Shown here piece by piece: positions 9,463-17,632 of a stretch of DNA of 55,481 nt. The number at the start of each line of letters is the position of its first letter. Position 1 is the first letter of the stretch. The DNA lies in NCBI GenBank assembly GCA_025924715.1, contig JAICHV010000022.1, positions 1 to 55,481 of the forward strand, written 5' to 3'. Position numbers and translations under genes: made by a program. The notes under the pieces were generated by a model. That model searched no databases. It was not told the DNA's origin and worked only from the letters and a program-made list of their open reading frames with translations. The DNA is from Alphaproteobacteria bacterium. Its GTDB lineage: Bacteria; Pseudomonadota; Alphaproteobacteria; Micropepsales; Micropepsaceae.

Positions 9463-9530
9463 TTGTCATCCCGGATGCGATGCAGCGGCGCGCGTAAGCG
9501 CGCTGGTGCTTCGCTGGTCCGGGATGACAA
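9463..9530. repeat. Inverted repeat with TTGTCATCCCGGA arms
   Basis: Perfect 13-base arms, TTGTCATCCCGGA (9463-9475) and TCCGGGATGACAA (9518-9530), enclose a second GCGCGC-GTAA-GCGCGC hairpin. It sits between convergent genes (PCuAC and msrA). GTCATCCCGG palindromes are a common dispersed intergenic repeat in alphaproteobacteria. It may also act as a bidirectional transcription terminator. Confidence 0.7.
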
Positions 9531-9536
9531 TCGAGT

Positions 9537-10028
9537 TTAAGAGTTGGCCACTTCCGCATAAGACACATGGCAAGAGCCGCCATGTTTCTCGAAATAGCGC
9601 TGGTGGTAATCCTCGGCCGGCCAGAAGCTGGGGGCCGGTTCGATCTCAGTAACGATGGGCTGTTTCCAGCGCCCCGAGGCCCTGGCCGCCTCCAGCCGCT
9701 CGGCGGCGGTCCGGGCCTGGTCCTCGCCATGGGTGAAGATCACCGACCGGTACTGGGTGCCTACATCCGGGCCCTGGCGGTTGCGCTGGGTGGGATTGTG
9801 CATTTTGAAGAACAGATCGACCAGGGTGGCATAAGAGACCTTGGTGGGATCGAAGGTTATTTCCACCACCTCGGCATGATTGGTGTCGCCGCGGCAGACC
9901 TGCTTATAGGTCGGCGCCTCTATGCTGCCCCCGGCATAGCCGCTGACGGCCGCGGCCACGCCCGGCACCTGGCGGAAGAAATCCTCCACCCCCCAGAAAC
10001 ACCCCGCTCCGAACAATGCCTTTTCCAT
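9537..10028 (-). CDS. msrA: Peptide methionine-S-sulfoxide reductase
   Basis: 163 aa. It reduces S-methionine sulfoxide in proteins. The active-site GAGCFWGVE motif is at residues 6-14. YAGGSIEAPTYKQVCRGDTNHAEVVEITFDP and PQFWPAEDYHQ-like segments (here FWPAEDYHQRYFEK) are also characteristic. ATG 10028 is chosen because a GGAGAG ribosome site lies just upstream; an in-frame ATG at 10040 contains that site. The gene is convergent with PCuAC. Confidence 0.95.
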   Translation of the reverse strand: MEKALFGAGCFWGVEDFFRQVPGVAAAVSGYAGGSIEAPTYKQVCRGDTNHAEVVEITFDPTKVSYATLVDLFFKMHNPTQRNRQGPDVGTQYRSVIFTHGEDQARTAAERLEAARASGRWKQPIVTEIEPAPSFWPAEDYHQRYFEKHGGSCHVSYAEVANS

Positions 10029-10067
10029 CTTTCTCTCCATGCACTTTTTGATGGCCGCACCGCCGGA

Positions 10068-10111
10068 CGGAAAACCGGTTCGCGGGCTTTGCCCGCTTCC
10101 ACTTTTCCTGG
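10068..10111. repeat. Dispersed repeat, CGGAAAACCG ... CTTTTCCTGG type, copy A
   Basis: CGGAAAACCGGTTCGC, a CGGGCTTTGCCCG hairpin, then CCACTTTTCCTGG lie between msrA and the thiO-like gene. The flanks match a second copy at 26639-26665. Similar GGAAAACCG(C/G)TTCGCAC-TTTTCC palindromes are frequent between genes of Rhizobiales-like genomes. Confidence 0.55.
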
Positions 10112-10187
10112 CGGATGCTTAAGTCCCATCATACGTCCGGGCAGCGGATCGGTTACAAGCCGGCTGTTTTGCCGGTAAGACAGGGTC

Positions 10188-11243
10188 ATGAAGATCGTCA
10201 TCATCGGCTCCGGCGTGGCGGGACTGGCCATCGGCTGGCGGCTGGTCCAGGCAGGGGCCCAGGTCACAGTCCTGGAGCGCGGCCAGCCCGGCGCCGGCGC
10301 CACCGCCGCCTCGGCCGGAATGATTGCAGTGACAGCAGAGCTTGCCGATGCGCAAGTCCCGGAAATCGAATTTGCGCATTATTCCAACCGGCTGTGGCCG
10401 GACTTTGCAGCGCAGATTGAAGCGGAATCCGGCCGGACAATCGGCTTTTCACGCAGCGGCGCCTTGATCCTGGCGGAGGATGCGGCGGCGGTGAGCCGGC
10501 TGGCCCGCCAGCAAGGCGGCGTCCTGGTGGATGTGCCCCAAGCCCGCGCGCTGGCTCCCCTGCTGACGGGGGACTTCGCCGGCGCCTTCTGGGCCGAGCA
10601 TGAAGCCCATGTCGACAGCCGCGCTTTGGGCTCCGCTTTGGCCACCGCTTTCCGGAAAGCCGGCGGCAAATTGCTGACCAATGAGGCGGTGGTGCGGATC
10701 GAGCGTGATGGCCGTAGTCCCGCCGTCCGCACCCCTTTCGGCCTTTACCCGGCGGACCGCGTTCTTCTGGCGGCCGGCGCCTGGAGCGGCATGATCGAGG
10801 ACACCCCCATCGCGCCGGTCAAAGGCCAGATGATCGCCTTGGCTCCGCCGCCCGGCTTGGCCCTGCCGGGTCCCGTGCTGTGGGGTTACGGCGTCTATGC
10901 GGTGCCGCGCGGGCCCCATCTGCTGGTGGGCGCCACGGTGGAAGAGGCCGGCTTCAACACCAAGCCGACGCGCGAGGGGCGCGAATATCTGCGCGCCCAC
11001 GCCGCGCGGCTGATCCCGGCCTCGAAGGATTGGACCCTGGCCGATCATTGGGCGGGTCTGCGGCCCCGCTCGCCCGATGGTTTGCCGCTGTTGGGACCGT
11101 CCAAGATCGAAGGCCTGTGGCTGGCGGGTGGCCAATACCGCAACGGCATCCTCTTCGCGCCGGCGATCGCACAGACCATGTGCGATCAATTGCTGGATCG
11201 CGCCGCCCCGATTGCGGCGTTTGACCCGAGGCGGTTCGCATGA
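10188..11243 (+). CDS. FAD-dependent amine oxidase, glycine oxidase ThiO-like
   Basis: 351 aa DAO-superfamily flavoprotein. The N-terminus carries the FAD dinucleotide motif GSGVAGLAIGWRL, then ERGQPGAGATAASAGMI, where GxAS..S/G binds the flavin. The C-terminal WAGLRPRSPDGLPLLGP and GGQYRNGILFAPAIA motifs are shared by glycine oxidases and D-amino-acid dehydrogenases. Oxidation of glycine for thiazole synthesis is the best guess, but no thi genes are adjacent, so other amine substrates are possible. The stop overlaps the start of the HIT gene (ATGA). Confidence 0.8.
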   Translation: MKIVIIGSGVAGLAIGWRLVQAGAQVTVLERGQPGAGATAASAGMIAVTAELADAQVPEIEFAHYSNRLWPDFAAQIEAESGRTIGFSRSGALILAEDAAAVSRLARQQGGVLVDVPQARALAPLLTGDFAGAFWAEHEAHVDSRALGSALATAFRKAGGKLLTNEAVVRIERDGRSPAVRTPFGLYPADRVLLAAGAWSGMIEDTPIAPVKGQMIALAPPPGLALPGPVLWGYGVYAVPRGPHLLVGATVEEAGFNTKPTREGREYLRAHAARLIPASKDWTLADHWAGLRPRSPDGLPLLGPSKIEGLWLAGGQYRNGILFAPAIAQTMCDQLLDRAAPIAAFDPRRFA

Positions 11244-11635
11244 GTTTTGTCCTTCATCCACGCCTGGCCGCCGACACCCATCTTGCCGCCGACTGGCCGC
11301 TCTGCCGAGTGCTGCTGATGGATGACGCGCGCTATTTCTGGCTGGTGCTGGTGCCGCGCCTGGATGGTCTTACCGAAATCACCGATCTTTCTTCCGCCGA
11401 TCGCGCGCAATTGATCGAAGAAGCAGCCCGGGCCGGCGACATCATCAAACGGGCGGGGGCGGCCAAGCTGAATGTCGGCGCGCTGGGCAATCTGGTGCCG
11501 CAGTTGCATCTGCATGTGGTCGGCCGCCATCCCGGCGATCCGGCCTGGCCGGGTCCCGTCTGGGGCCATAGCCCGGCAGTGCCCTACCGCCCGCTGGACC
11601 GCCAGGCGCGGCTGGACTTGGTAAGCTCCGGTTAA
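11240..11635 (+). CDS. HIT domain protein
   Basis: 131 aa. HIT proteins hydrolyse or transfer nucleotides through a histidine-triad motif. Here the motif reads QLHLHVVGRH, with Gln in place of the first triad histidine; this variant occurs in a known subgroup of bacterial HIT proteins. GALGNLVPQLHLHVV and the Trp/Pro-rich tail (DPAWPGPVWGHSPAVPY) fit that subgroup. It is translationally coupled to the preceding flavoprotein gene. The substrate is unknown. Confidence 0.85.
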   Translation: MSFVLHPRLAADTHLAADWPLCRVLLMDDARYFWLVLVPRLDGLTEITDLSSADRAQLIEEAARAGDIIKRAGAAKLNVGALGNLVPQLHLHVVGRHPGDPAWPGPVWGHSPAVPYRPLDRQARLDLVSSG

Positions 11636-11659
11636 CCATAAGCGGGGCATTTTCCGCCC

Positions 11660-12487
11660 ATGCAGATCGGGCCCGCCGATACCGCCTCTGTGCTCACCGC
11701 GCTCAAACAGGCCGCCAGCGCGACCGGTTCGGATTTCCATTACCTGCTGGGCACGGCGATGCGCGAGTCCAGCCTCAAACCCAATGCCCAATCCGCCACC
11801 TCTTCCGCCGCCGGCTTGTTCCAATTTGTCGACCAGACCTGGCTCGGCCTGGTCAAAAGCCATGGCGCCAAATACGGCCTGGGCTCGCTGGCCGGCGCCA
11901 TCAGCACCGACAGTGAAGGCCGCTATCACGCCGCCACCGATGCGGATCGCCAGGCGATCCTGGCGCTGAAGAAAGACCCGCAGATCTCCGCCCTGATGGC
12001 GGGCGAATATGCCCACAGCACGGCGGCCACGATGCAGAGCGAACTTGGCCGCCCGGTCTGCGGCGGCGAATTATATGCCGCGCATTTCCTCGGTGCGGAC
12101 GCCGCCTGCAGGCTGATCCGCACCAATCAATCCTCACCGTCGACCAGCGCCGCCTCGCTCTTTCCCCAAGCGGCCGGTGCCAATCGCAGCGTCTTTTTCC
12201 ACGCCAATGGCGCGCCCAAAAGCGTGCGCGAGGTCTATGACTGGGCGATGCAACAGCCGGGCGCAGGCGCCGGCGCGCCTGTCGTGGAAGCCCAGGCGCC
12301 TGTCGACAAACCTTCGGCGGCCTTACGGGCCGCCGGCGCGGTCGATGCCAATATCCAGGCGCTGCTGGCCGGCGTGCTCAACTGGCAACCCAGCGGATTT
12401 TTCTCGGCATCCCAGGGTGGCCTCAATGCGCCGCTGCAATTGTCGCAAGGCATGCTGGATATCTTTTCGGCCGCAAACGACGGCTGA
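11660..12487 (+). CDS. Lytic transglycosylase-like (SLT fold) protein
   Basis: 275 aa. The N-terminal half looks like a goose-lysozyme/SLT-type domain: FHYLLGTAMRESSLKPNAQSATSSAAGLFQF contains the catalytic-type Glu in MRESS and the following S/T-rich and GLFQF motifs, then QTWLGLV and a late AHFLGADAACRLI. The C-terminal half (from about 185) is Ala/Pro-rich and without a known domain. No signal peptide is obvious, unlike most periplasmic transglycosylases, so export may follow another route. It starts 24 bases after the HIT gene. Confidence 0.75.
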   Translation: MQIGPADTASVLTALKQAASATGSDFHYLLGTAMRESSLKPNAQSATSSAAGLFQFVDQTWLGLVKSHGAKYGLGSLAGAISTDSEGRYHAATDADRQAILALKKDPQISALMAGEYAHSTAATMQSELGRPVCGGELYAAHFLGADAACRLIRTNQSSPSTSAASLFPQAAGANRSVFFHANGAPKSVREVYDWAMQQPGAGAGAPVVEAQAPVDKPSAALRAAGAVDANIQALLAGVLNWQPSGFFSASQGGLNAPLQLSQGMLDIFSAANDG

Positions 12488-12543
12488 AGGACAGCGGCGT
12501 GTTCACCCGCCTTTGCCGCGTTTACAGACCAGAGGTCCTCACC

Positions 12544-12603
12544 TGTAAAAGGGGCTTACGCGTGGGAACGGTGTCGGCCCTGAACATGTAAATAGAGATT
12601 ACA
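12544..12603. promoter_or_regulatory. Two TGTAA-N7-TTAC dyads, candidate activator sites
   Basis: Copy 1 is 12544-12560 (TGTAA...TTACG) and copy 2 is 12587-12603 (TGTAA...TTACA). Their centres are 43 bases apart, close to four helical turns, and lie about 118 and 75 bases upstream of the predicted sigma-54 start site. Outer arms GGCCCT/AGGGCC (12576-12581, 12605-12610) flank copy 2. The placement suits a sigma-54 enhancer-binding protein such as PrsR. The identity of the binder is inference. Confidence 0.6.
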
Positions 12604-12643
12604 TAGGGCCGTCGCGGCGCTTGACAACATTATGGAATTTTTG

Positions 12644-12659
12644 TGGCACGCCCCTTGCT
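12644..12659 (+). promoter_or_regulatory. Sigma-54 (RpoN) promoter of the PEP-CTERM gene
   Basis: TGGCACGCCCCTTGCT matches the -24/-12 consensus TGGCACG-N4-TTGCW at every fixed position, with GG at 12645-12646 and GC at 12657-12658. The start site should fall near 12670, 21 bases before ATG 12691. Confidence 0.88.
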
Positions 12660-12690
12660 GTGCCGTATTGGAACAATAATGGGGTCAAAA

Positions 12691-13341
12691 ATGACTATTC
12701 GCGATTTGAAACTGAGTATTTTGCTTGGTGTTTCCGCCGCGGCCCTCTGCCTGTCCATACCGGCCAACGCCATGATCACCTCCATTTCGCCGACCGGCGG
12801 CAGTATTGGAGACAATGTCATCGACAATCCTTGCACCCATGGGGTGGCCTCCGGCTCCGTCATCGTCGGCTGCCTCAACAGTGATCACAACAGCGATATC
12901 GATTTTTATTCCAATGAGTTGATTCAGTTCGCCGGCGGGGGGCAAGCCACCGTTCAGGCACAAGATGGCTTGATGAACACCATCACCATCGATCCCGTCT
13001 CCTTCGCGCTCAGCGAGTTGATCGTCAATGTCGATGTCTCGGCGAATGGCTTTGCGCAATTCTGCGACAACGCCAGTTGTTTTGGCACGACGTTCGCCGT
13101 TTCGTCGCGGGGCTCGAACTTTTTCGACATCTCGTTCAATCCGTCAGCGGACTACCTGACGATCAACACATTCCAAAACGCCGACGCTACGGGCGCCACC
13201 CAGATCATTGCGGACACCAAACAGTGGCGCGTTGCGGCAGGCGATACGGTCACAAACGTCCCCGAACCGGGATCGCTTTGGATCACAGCGCCCCTGATGT
13301 TGCTGGGATTCTTCGGAATCGGACGCTTGCGCAAAACCTGA
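12691..13341 (+). CDS. PEP-CTERM sorting-domain protein
   Basis: 216 aa secreted protein. A signal peptide (MTIRDLKLSILLGVSAAALCLSIPANA) is followed by about 160 residues of low-charge, Asn/Ser/Thr/Asp-rich sequence without a recognised domain. The C-terminus is a full PEP-CTERM signal: VPEPGS, a hydrophobic segment (LWITAPLMLLGFFGIG) and a basic RLRKT end. Such proteins are processed by an exosortase at the membrane and are linked to exopolysaccharide or biofilm. ATG 12691 is preferred: it follows the predicted start site by 21 bases and has a GGGG ribosome site, whereas ATG 12679 would leave only 9 bases. No exosortase gene is in the window. Confidence 0.85.
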   Translation: MTIRDLKLSILLGVSAAALCLSIPANAMITSISPTGGSIGDNVIDNPCTHGVASGSVIVGCLNSDHNSDIDFYSNELIQFAGGGQATVQAQDGLMNTITIDPVSFALSELIVNVDVSANGFAQFCDNASCFGTTFAVSSRGSNFFDISFNPSADYLTINTFQNADATGATQIIADTKQWRVAAGDTVTNVPEPGSLWITAPLMLLGFFGIGRLRKT

Positions 13342-13352
13342 CGGGCAGAGCA

Positions 13353-13394
13353 GGGCCAGGGCGGGGTGAGAGGTGACGCCCGCCCGGCAGGCCC
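13353..13394. terminator. Strong hairpin between convergent genes
   Basis: GGGCGGG (13359-13365) pairs with CCCGCCC (13379-13385), and the outer GGGCC (13353-13357) pairs with GGCCC (13390-13394). It lies between the PEP-CTERM gene and the convergent HPt gene and probably ends transcription from one or both sides. There is no long T-tract. Confidence 0.5.
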
Positions 13395-13400
13395 GGCCTT

Positions 13401-13889
13401 TCAGACCCTGTCCAAAATCTCGCCGACCTGCTTTTCCAGCTCGCCGATCAGCACCATGGCGATCTTGTTGGAATTGTCCGTCACCTTGTCGCGATAGATC
13501 ACATGGATGGCGGTGACATGGGCATCGACCAGGGTAAGCGGCAATTCGCTGCCGGGCGGCAATTCGTGGATCAACTTGCTGAGCGAGCCGGCGACCTGGG
13601 CGATCAGGGGGAAATCAAAGGTCGCGGCCTGGCCTTTCATGTCATGGGCGGCCCGCATCAACGCGCCGCGATTGTCGGCATCGGGCGATTTGGCGAAAGC
13701 CTCGCGTGCCGCCACCAGATGCTTGACGTCGTCGGCGAGCCAGCCGGCGAATTCGCTTTTCAGCTCTTCCATCGCCGCTTCGGCGCGCTGGATCGCCGCC
13801 ATGTCGATGCTGGGAAAACCGCCGCCTCCGGCCTTGGCCTTCAGGGTATTGGGCGGGTTGAACAGCTCGATAGGTTGTTCGCGGGCCAT
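13401..13889 (-). CDS. HPt (histidine phosphotransfer) domain protein
   Basis: 162 aa. HPt domains relay phosphate between response regulators and hybrid kinases. The motif AHDMKGQAATF with phospho-accepting H82 and the H-x-x-K-G pattern is clear, inside a helical region at about 30-155. ATG 13889 (MAREQPIEL) is chosen; the upstream extension of this frame overlaps the response regulator gene. It lies 11 bases downstream of the response regulator gene, so the two probably form a phosphorelay pair. Confidence 0.85.
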   Translation of the reverse strand: MAREQPIELFNPPNTLKAKAGGGGFPSIDMAAIQRAEAAMEELKSEFAGWLADDVKHLVAAREAFAKSPDADNRGALMRAAHDMKGQAATFDFPLIAQVAGSLSKLIHELPPGSELPLTLVDAHVTAIHVIYRDKVTDNSNKIAMVLIGELEKQVGEILDRV

Positions 13890-13900
13890 GGCGTTTCCCT

Positions 13901-14416
13901 CTATTCCGCCGCCTGGGCGGGAGCGTTGTCCTTGGTCCCGCGACGCTCCGGTCCGGTATATTCGGCATCGGCGCGGCGGCGGCGGCAAGGTCCGAAATAA
14001 CTTTTGGTGCGGACATAGGGGCGGGGATGCTCGATCACCGACATCAGCCGCTGCATCATGGTTTTCACCGAAACCGGCTTGGCGATGAATTCATTGATGC
14101 CGGCGTCCCGCGCCTCGCGGACCCGCGCCAGCAAGGTATGGCCCGTCAGCATGATCACCGGCACAAAGGGGTTGGGCGAGGCGGGATCGGTGCGGATCAG
14201 TTTGACCACATCGAGCCCCGACATGCCGGGCATCATCCAGTCCAGCACGATCACATCGGGATTGAATTCCTTCAGGACCGCCCAGGCCTTTTCGCCGCCA
14301 TCGGCTTCCTTGATCATGGTGCAGCCAAAGGCCTGCAGGATCGTGACGACGAGCTTGCGCATATGGACGTTGTCGTCCACCACCAGCATCCGCAATCGAT
14401 CGAAACGGTAACTCAT
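13901..14416 (-). CDS. CheY-like response regulator
   Basis: 171 aa. It is a single receiver domain (about 8-128) with the acidic pocket VVDDN (D14, D15), phospho-acceptor D59 in VLDWMMPG, Thr in MLTGH and Lys in IAKPVS. No DNA-binding output domain is present. The tail from about 135 carries the FGP-RRR ... Y-GPERR motif, which recurs at the C-terminus of alphaproteobacterial single-domain regulators. It is co-transcribed with the HPt gene downstream. A dyad just upstream (14432-14453) may regulate it or form a leader hairpin. Confidence 0.9.
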   Translation of the reverse strand: MSYRFDRLRMLVVDDNVHMRKLVVTILQAFGCTMIKEADGGEKAWAVLKEFNPDVIVLDWMMPGMSGLDVVKLIRTDPASPNPFVPVIMLTGHTLLARVREARDAGINEFIAKPVSVKTMMQRLMSVIEHPRPYVRTKSYFGPCRRRRADAEYTGPERRGTKDNAPAQAAE

Positions 14417-14431
14417 CGCGCGCCCGCAGCA

Positions 14432-14453
14432 GCCGTACAACTTATGGTACGGC
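14432..14453. promoter_or_regulatory. GCCGTAC/GTACGGC dyad upstream of the response regulator
   Basis: Perfect 7-base arms with an 8-base AT-rich loop, 16 bases upstream of the response regulator ATG on the minus strand. It could be an operator or a 5'-UTR hairpin. Confidence 0.45.
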
Positions 14454-14532
14454 CATCCGAGACTAACTTCGCGCCGTTAATGCCCGGTGAAAGTTCCCGC
14501 CTCGCGCGGGCGCCTTAACGGTAAACAAACCG

Positions 14533-15285
14533 CTAATCGCTGAACTGCTCGGCGAGAATGCGCTCATCCAGATTATGGCCGGCATCATAGAGCATGGTCA
14601 TGGCGACGCTGCGGTCCTCGGCGACATCCACCGCCCGCACATCGCGCACCTCGAAATCGTCGGCCACCGCGCTGACCGGGCGCTTGCCGGCTTCCAGGAT
14701 CTCGAACCGCACCCGCGCCCGATGCGGCAGCAGCGCGCCGCGCCAGCGCCGCGGCCGAAAGGCGCTGATCGGCGTCAGCGCCAGCAGGGCCGCGTCGATC
14801 GGCAGGATCGGCCCATGGGCCGAGAAATTATAGGCCGTCGATCCGGCCGGGGTGGAGACCAAGGCCCCGTCGCAGATCAATTCGGCGATCCGCGGCTTTT
14901 CATCGACCAGGATACGCAGCTTGGCGGCCTGGCGGGTCTCGCGCAGCAGCGAGACTTCGTTGAAGGCCAGCGCCGCGGTGACCCCTTTGCCGGTATGGGC
15001 CTGCATGCGCAGGGGATGAACCACCGCCCGCTCGGCTGCCGCCAGCCGCGCCAGCAAATCCTCGGTGCGGTACTCGTTCATCAGAAAGCCGACCGAGCCG
15101 AGATTCATCCCATAGATCGGTTTGTTCTTGCCGATAAAGCCATGCAGCGTCTGCAGCATGAAGCCGTCCCCGCCCAGGGCGATGATCACCTGCGCGTTTT
15201 CCGCGCCGGCATCGTCATGGCGGGCGCGCATTTCGGCCAGCGCCTCGGCGGCGTCGGGCGCCGCGGTGAAATGAAGCTTGGTCAC
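14533..15285 (-). CDS. nadK: NAD kinase
   Basis: 250 aa. It phosphorylates NAD to NADP in the cytoplasm. The [11 protein letters not shown] motif (catalytic Asp), [14 protein letters not shown], and [25 protein letters not shown] identify it. The length is that of compact alphaproteobacterial NadK. The start is GTG at 15285, immediately next to the TAA of moaA on the same strand, so the two genes are one transcript. Confidence 0.95.
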   Translation of the reverse strand: MTKLHFTAAPDAAEALAEMRARHDDAGAENAQVIIALGGDGFMLQTLHGFIGKNKPIYGMNLGSVGFLMNEYRTEDLLARLAAAERAVVHPLRMQAHTGKGVTAALAFNEVSLLRETRQAAKLRILVDEKPRIAELICDGALVSTPAGSTAYNFSAHGPILPIDAALLALTPISAFRPRRWRGALLPHRARVRFEILEAGKRPVSAVADDFEVRDVRAVDVAEDRSVAMTMLYDAGHNLDERILAEQFSD

Positions 15286-16269
15286 TTAACCCCCGGTCAG
15301 CGACATGGGACGGGCCAGGGCCGGCGCGGGATTGCGGCGGTCGATCACGAAATCATGGCCCTTGGGCTTTCTGGCAATGGCCGCGGTGATGGCCCGGTCC
15401 AGCGCCGCGTCGCCGGCGCGCAAAGCGCCCCGCAGATCGGCGCTGTCTTCCTGGCCCAGGCACATGAACAATTGCCCGGTGCAGGTTAGCCGCACGCGGT
15501 TGCAGCTTTCGCAGAAATTGTGGGTGAGGGGAGTGATCAGGCCCAGCCGCCCGCCGGTCTCGGCCACTTGGTAGTAGCGCGCCGGGCCGCCGGTGCGGTG
15601 CGAGCTGGGCGTGAGGGTGAAGCTGCGCTCCAGGTTTGCCCGCACCAGCGACAGCGGCAGGTACTGGTCGGCACGGGTCTCGCCGGTTTCGCCCAGCGGC
15701 ATGGTTTCGATCAAGGTCAGATCGAAGCCGCGGCCATGGGCCCAGCGCAGCAGGTCCGGGATTTCATCCTGGTTGAAACCGCGCAGCGCCACGGTGTTGA
15801 TCTTGATCTTCAGCCCTGCCGCGTCGGCGGCATCGATCCCGGCAAGAACTTTGGTCAGGTCGCCCCAGCGGGTGACCTGGCGGAATTTGTCCGCATCCAT
15901 GGTGTCGAGCGAGATATTGATCCGGGTGACGCCGGCGCGCACCAGATCCTTGGCATGGCGGGCGAGCTGGCTGGCATTGGTGGTGAGCGTGACCTCCTGC
16001 AGCGCCGATTTGCCGATGCGCGCCCCCAGGCGGTCAAACAGTTGCATCACATTCTTGCGCACCAGCGGCTCGCCGCCGGTGATACGAAGCCGCTCCACCC
16101 CGCGATCGACAAAGGCCAAGCACAGCCGTTCGATCTCTTCCAGCGAGAGCACCTCGTCCCTGGGCAGGAAGCTCATATGTTCGGACATGCAATAGACGCA
16201 GCGAAAATCGCAGCGGTCCGTCACCGAAACGCGCAGATAGGAAATGGAACGGCCGAATGCGTCCTGCAT
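15286..16269 (-). CDS. moaA: GTP 3',8-cyclase, molybdenum cofactor synthesis
   Basis: 327 aa radical SAM enzyme for the first step of molybdopterin synthesis. The N-terminal cluster motif CDFRCVYCM is clear, followed by [13 protein letters not shown]. The C-terminal second cluster appears as [20 protein letters not shown], giving the C-x2-C-x13-C spacing of MoaA. It ends where nadK begins. Molybdenum cofactor would serve enzymes such as the CoxL-like protein at 17.7-20 kb, but that link is only by neighbourhood. Confidence 0.96.
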   Translation of the reverse strand: MQDAFGRSISYLRVSVTDRCDFRCVYCMSEHMSFLPRDEVLSLEEIERLCLAFVDRGVERLRITGGEPLVRKNVMQLFDRLGARIGKSALQEVTLTTNASQLARHAKDLVRAGVTRINISLDTMDADKFRQVTRWGDLTKVLAGIDAADAAGLKIKINTVALRGFNQDEIPDLLRWAHGRGFDLTLIETMPLGETGETRADQYLPLSLVRANLERSFTLTPSSHRTGGPARYYQVAETGGRLGLITPLTHNFCESCNRVRLTCTGQLFMCLGQEDSADLRGALRAGDAALDRAITAAIARKPKGHDFVIDRRNPAPALARPMSLTGG

Positions 16270-16325
16270 GGCGCAAGGTTAGCACGTTTCGCGGCAGGAA
16301 TAATCCCAATCCCGTCAGGGATTTA

Positions 16326-17405
16326 TCAGGGCGCCTTGGTGAGGCTATGGATCTCGGTCAGGGCCGCCGCCTTGGTGAAACTGGCGAAGACGGCATCGGC
16401 CTCGGTCAGTTCCTCGGGCGCCATGGACTGAGCCTTGTCCCGGGTCTGGCGCGAGAGATTGAAAACCGTGGCGAAGACCGAGCGGTCGATCCCCACGGCG
16501 CGGCAGGCCAGGGCCACCGGCCCCACGCGCTGCTGGTAGAAAAAGTGCCGGAAAGAAGCGAGCTCGATGTCTAGCAATTTGGCGAAGGCCAGATCGAACA
16601 GATCGATCTGCCCCTGGCTCAGCACCCGCATCAGGAAACCGGCCTTGAGCTGACCCGAGGCGGCAAGCTTGTCGATCAATTTCTGGGCGCTGTCGGCGGG
16701 GGATTCGCGCATGCGCAGCGGTTCATGGGCCAGCGTCGTGGCGGCCTGCGCCAAGGCGTCGTCCACCCGCTTGGGCGCGACATGGTAATTGTTCTCGATA
16801 TAGGTCTTGAGCGCGTCCGAGACCCAGGAACACATGTTGTTCGCCAGATCGACCGGCAGGTCGGGACGGCGGATCAACGGTTCCTGCAGCTTGGCGATGG
16901 CGCGGGATTTTTCCACCAGCGCGCCATAGGAGCGTTCGGAAATCTTGGCGGTGGCATTGCCCACCAGGGCGATCAGCACCGATTCCGCATCGCTCATGGC
17001 CAAGGCATCGGTGACGGGAAAGCTGATATTGGGACGGCCCGCGACAGCTTCGATATGGGGCACGCTTTTGCCAGCGATCAGGTTGAGGGCATCGGCTTCG
17101 GTCAGCAGGGGGGAATTCAGGATCAGGGGCCGCGCCACTTCGATGGTGTCGTCGGCCAGCAGCAGGATCAGGTCATGCGGCGCATTGGTGTCTTCGGCCA
17201 GGCGCTGGGCCAGCGCGATGCGGATCGCCATTTCCACATCGCGGGTGAGGCGGCGCAGAATTTCGCGCATCAATTCGCGTTCGCGCGCGTTGAGGCCCGC
17301 GCCCTGAATGCGGTACAGCGACGCGACCGCGAGGTAGATTTCCTCCCGGCTCGCCCCGTGCTGCGGATTGATCGCGAGCTGGGCGAGGCGGCCCATGTCG
17401 CTCAT
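16326..17405 (-). CDS. DUF2336 family protein
   Basis: 359 aa, all-helical, HEAT-like alphaproteobacterial family of unknown function. Family features are the N-terminal ARERELMREILRRLTRDVEMAIRIALAQRLAED and LLADDTIEVARPLILNSPLLTEADALNLI segments. The most likely start is ATG 17405 (MSDMGRLAQLA); in-frame upstream codons run through non-coding-looking sequence. A TTAA-N7-TTAA site lies about 95 bases upstream and suggests CtrA control. It has no membrane segments and its partner is unknown. Confidence 0.85.
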   Translation of the reverse strand: MSDMGRLAQLAINPQHGASREEIYLAVASLYRIQGAGLNARERELMREILRRLTRDVEMAIRIALAQRLAEDTNAPHDLILLLADDTIEVARPLILNSPLLTEADALNLIAGKSVPHIEAVAGRPNISFPVTDALAMSDAESVLIALVGNATAKISERSYGALVEKSRAIAKLQEPLIRRPDLPVDLANNMCSWVSDALKTYIENNYHVAPKRVDDALAQAATTLAHEPLRMRESPADSAQKLIDKLAASGQLKAGFLMRVLSQGQIDLFDLAFAKLLDIELASFRHFFYQQRVGPVALACRAVGIDRSVFATVFNLSRQTRDKAQSMAPEELTEADAVFASFTKAAALTEIHSLTKAP

Positions 17406-17499
17406 ATCATGTGCGGTCAACCCCACGCGACCCTCAACGCTTTCTTGACGGGCCGAGCAGTTCCCGGCCTGTTTGCACGGTTTTTCTAGCAGCAAGCCA

Positions 17500-17514
17500 T
17501 TAACAGCGTGTTAA
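17500..17514 (-). promoter_or_regulatory. CtrA-like box TTAA-N7-TTAA
   Basis: TTAACAGCGTGTTAA matches the full TTAA-N7-TTAA core bound by the alphaproteobacterial cell-cycle regulator CtrA. It lies about 95 bases upstream of the DUF2336 start on the minus strand and 165 bases upstream of the CoxL-like gene. Confidence 0.5.
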
Positions 17515-17632
17515 GTGTCTTGCGGCACGCCCTGGTTGTGTGCCGTTTCGGACCAATGACTTGCGGCTAACGGCAGGCCGATTTCGCATCGCGGAATAAG
17601 TCCGTTACGACGGCTCGAACCGGCAAGCGCCT

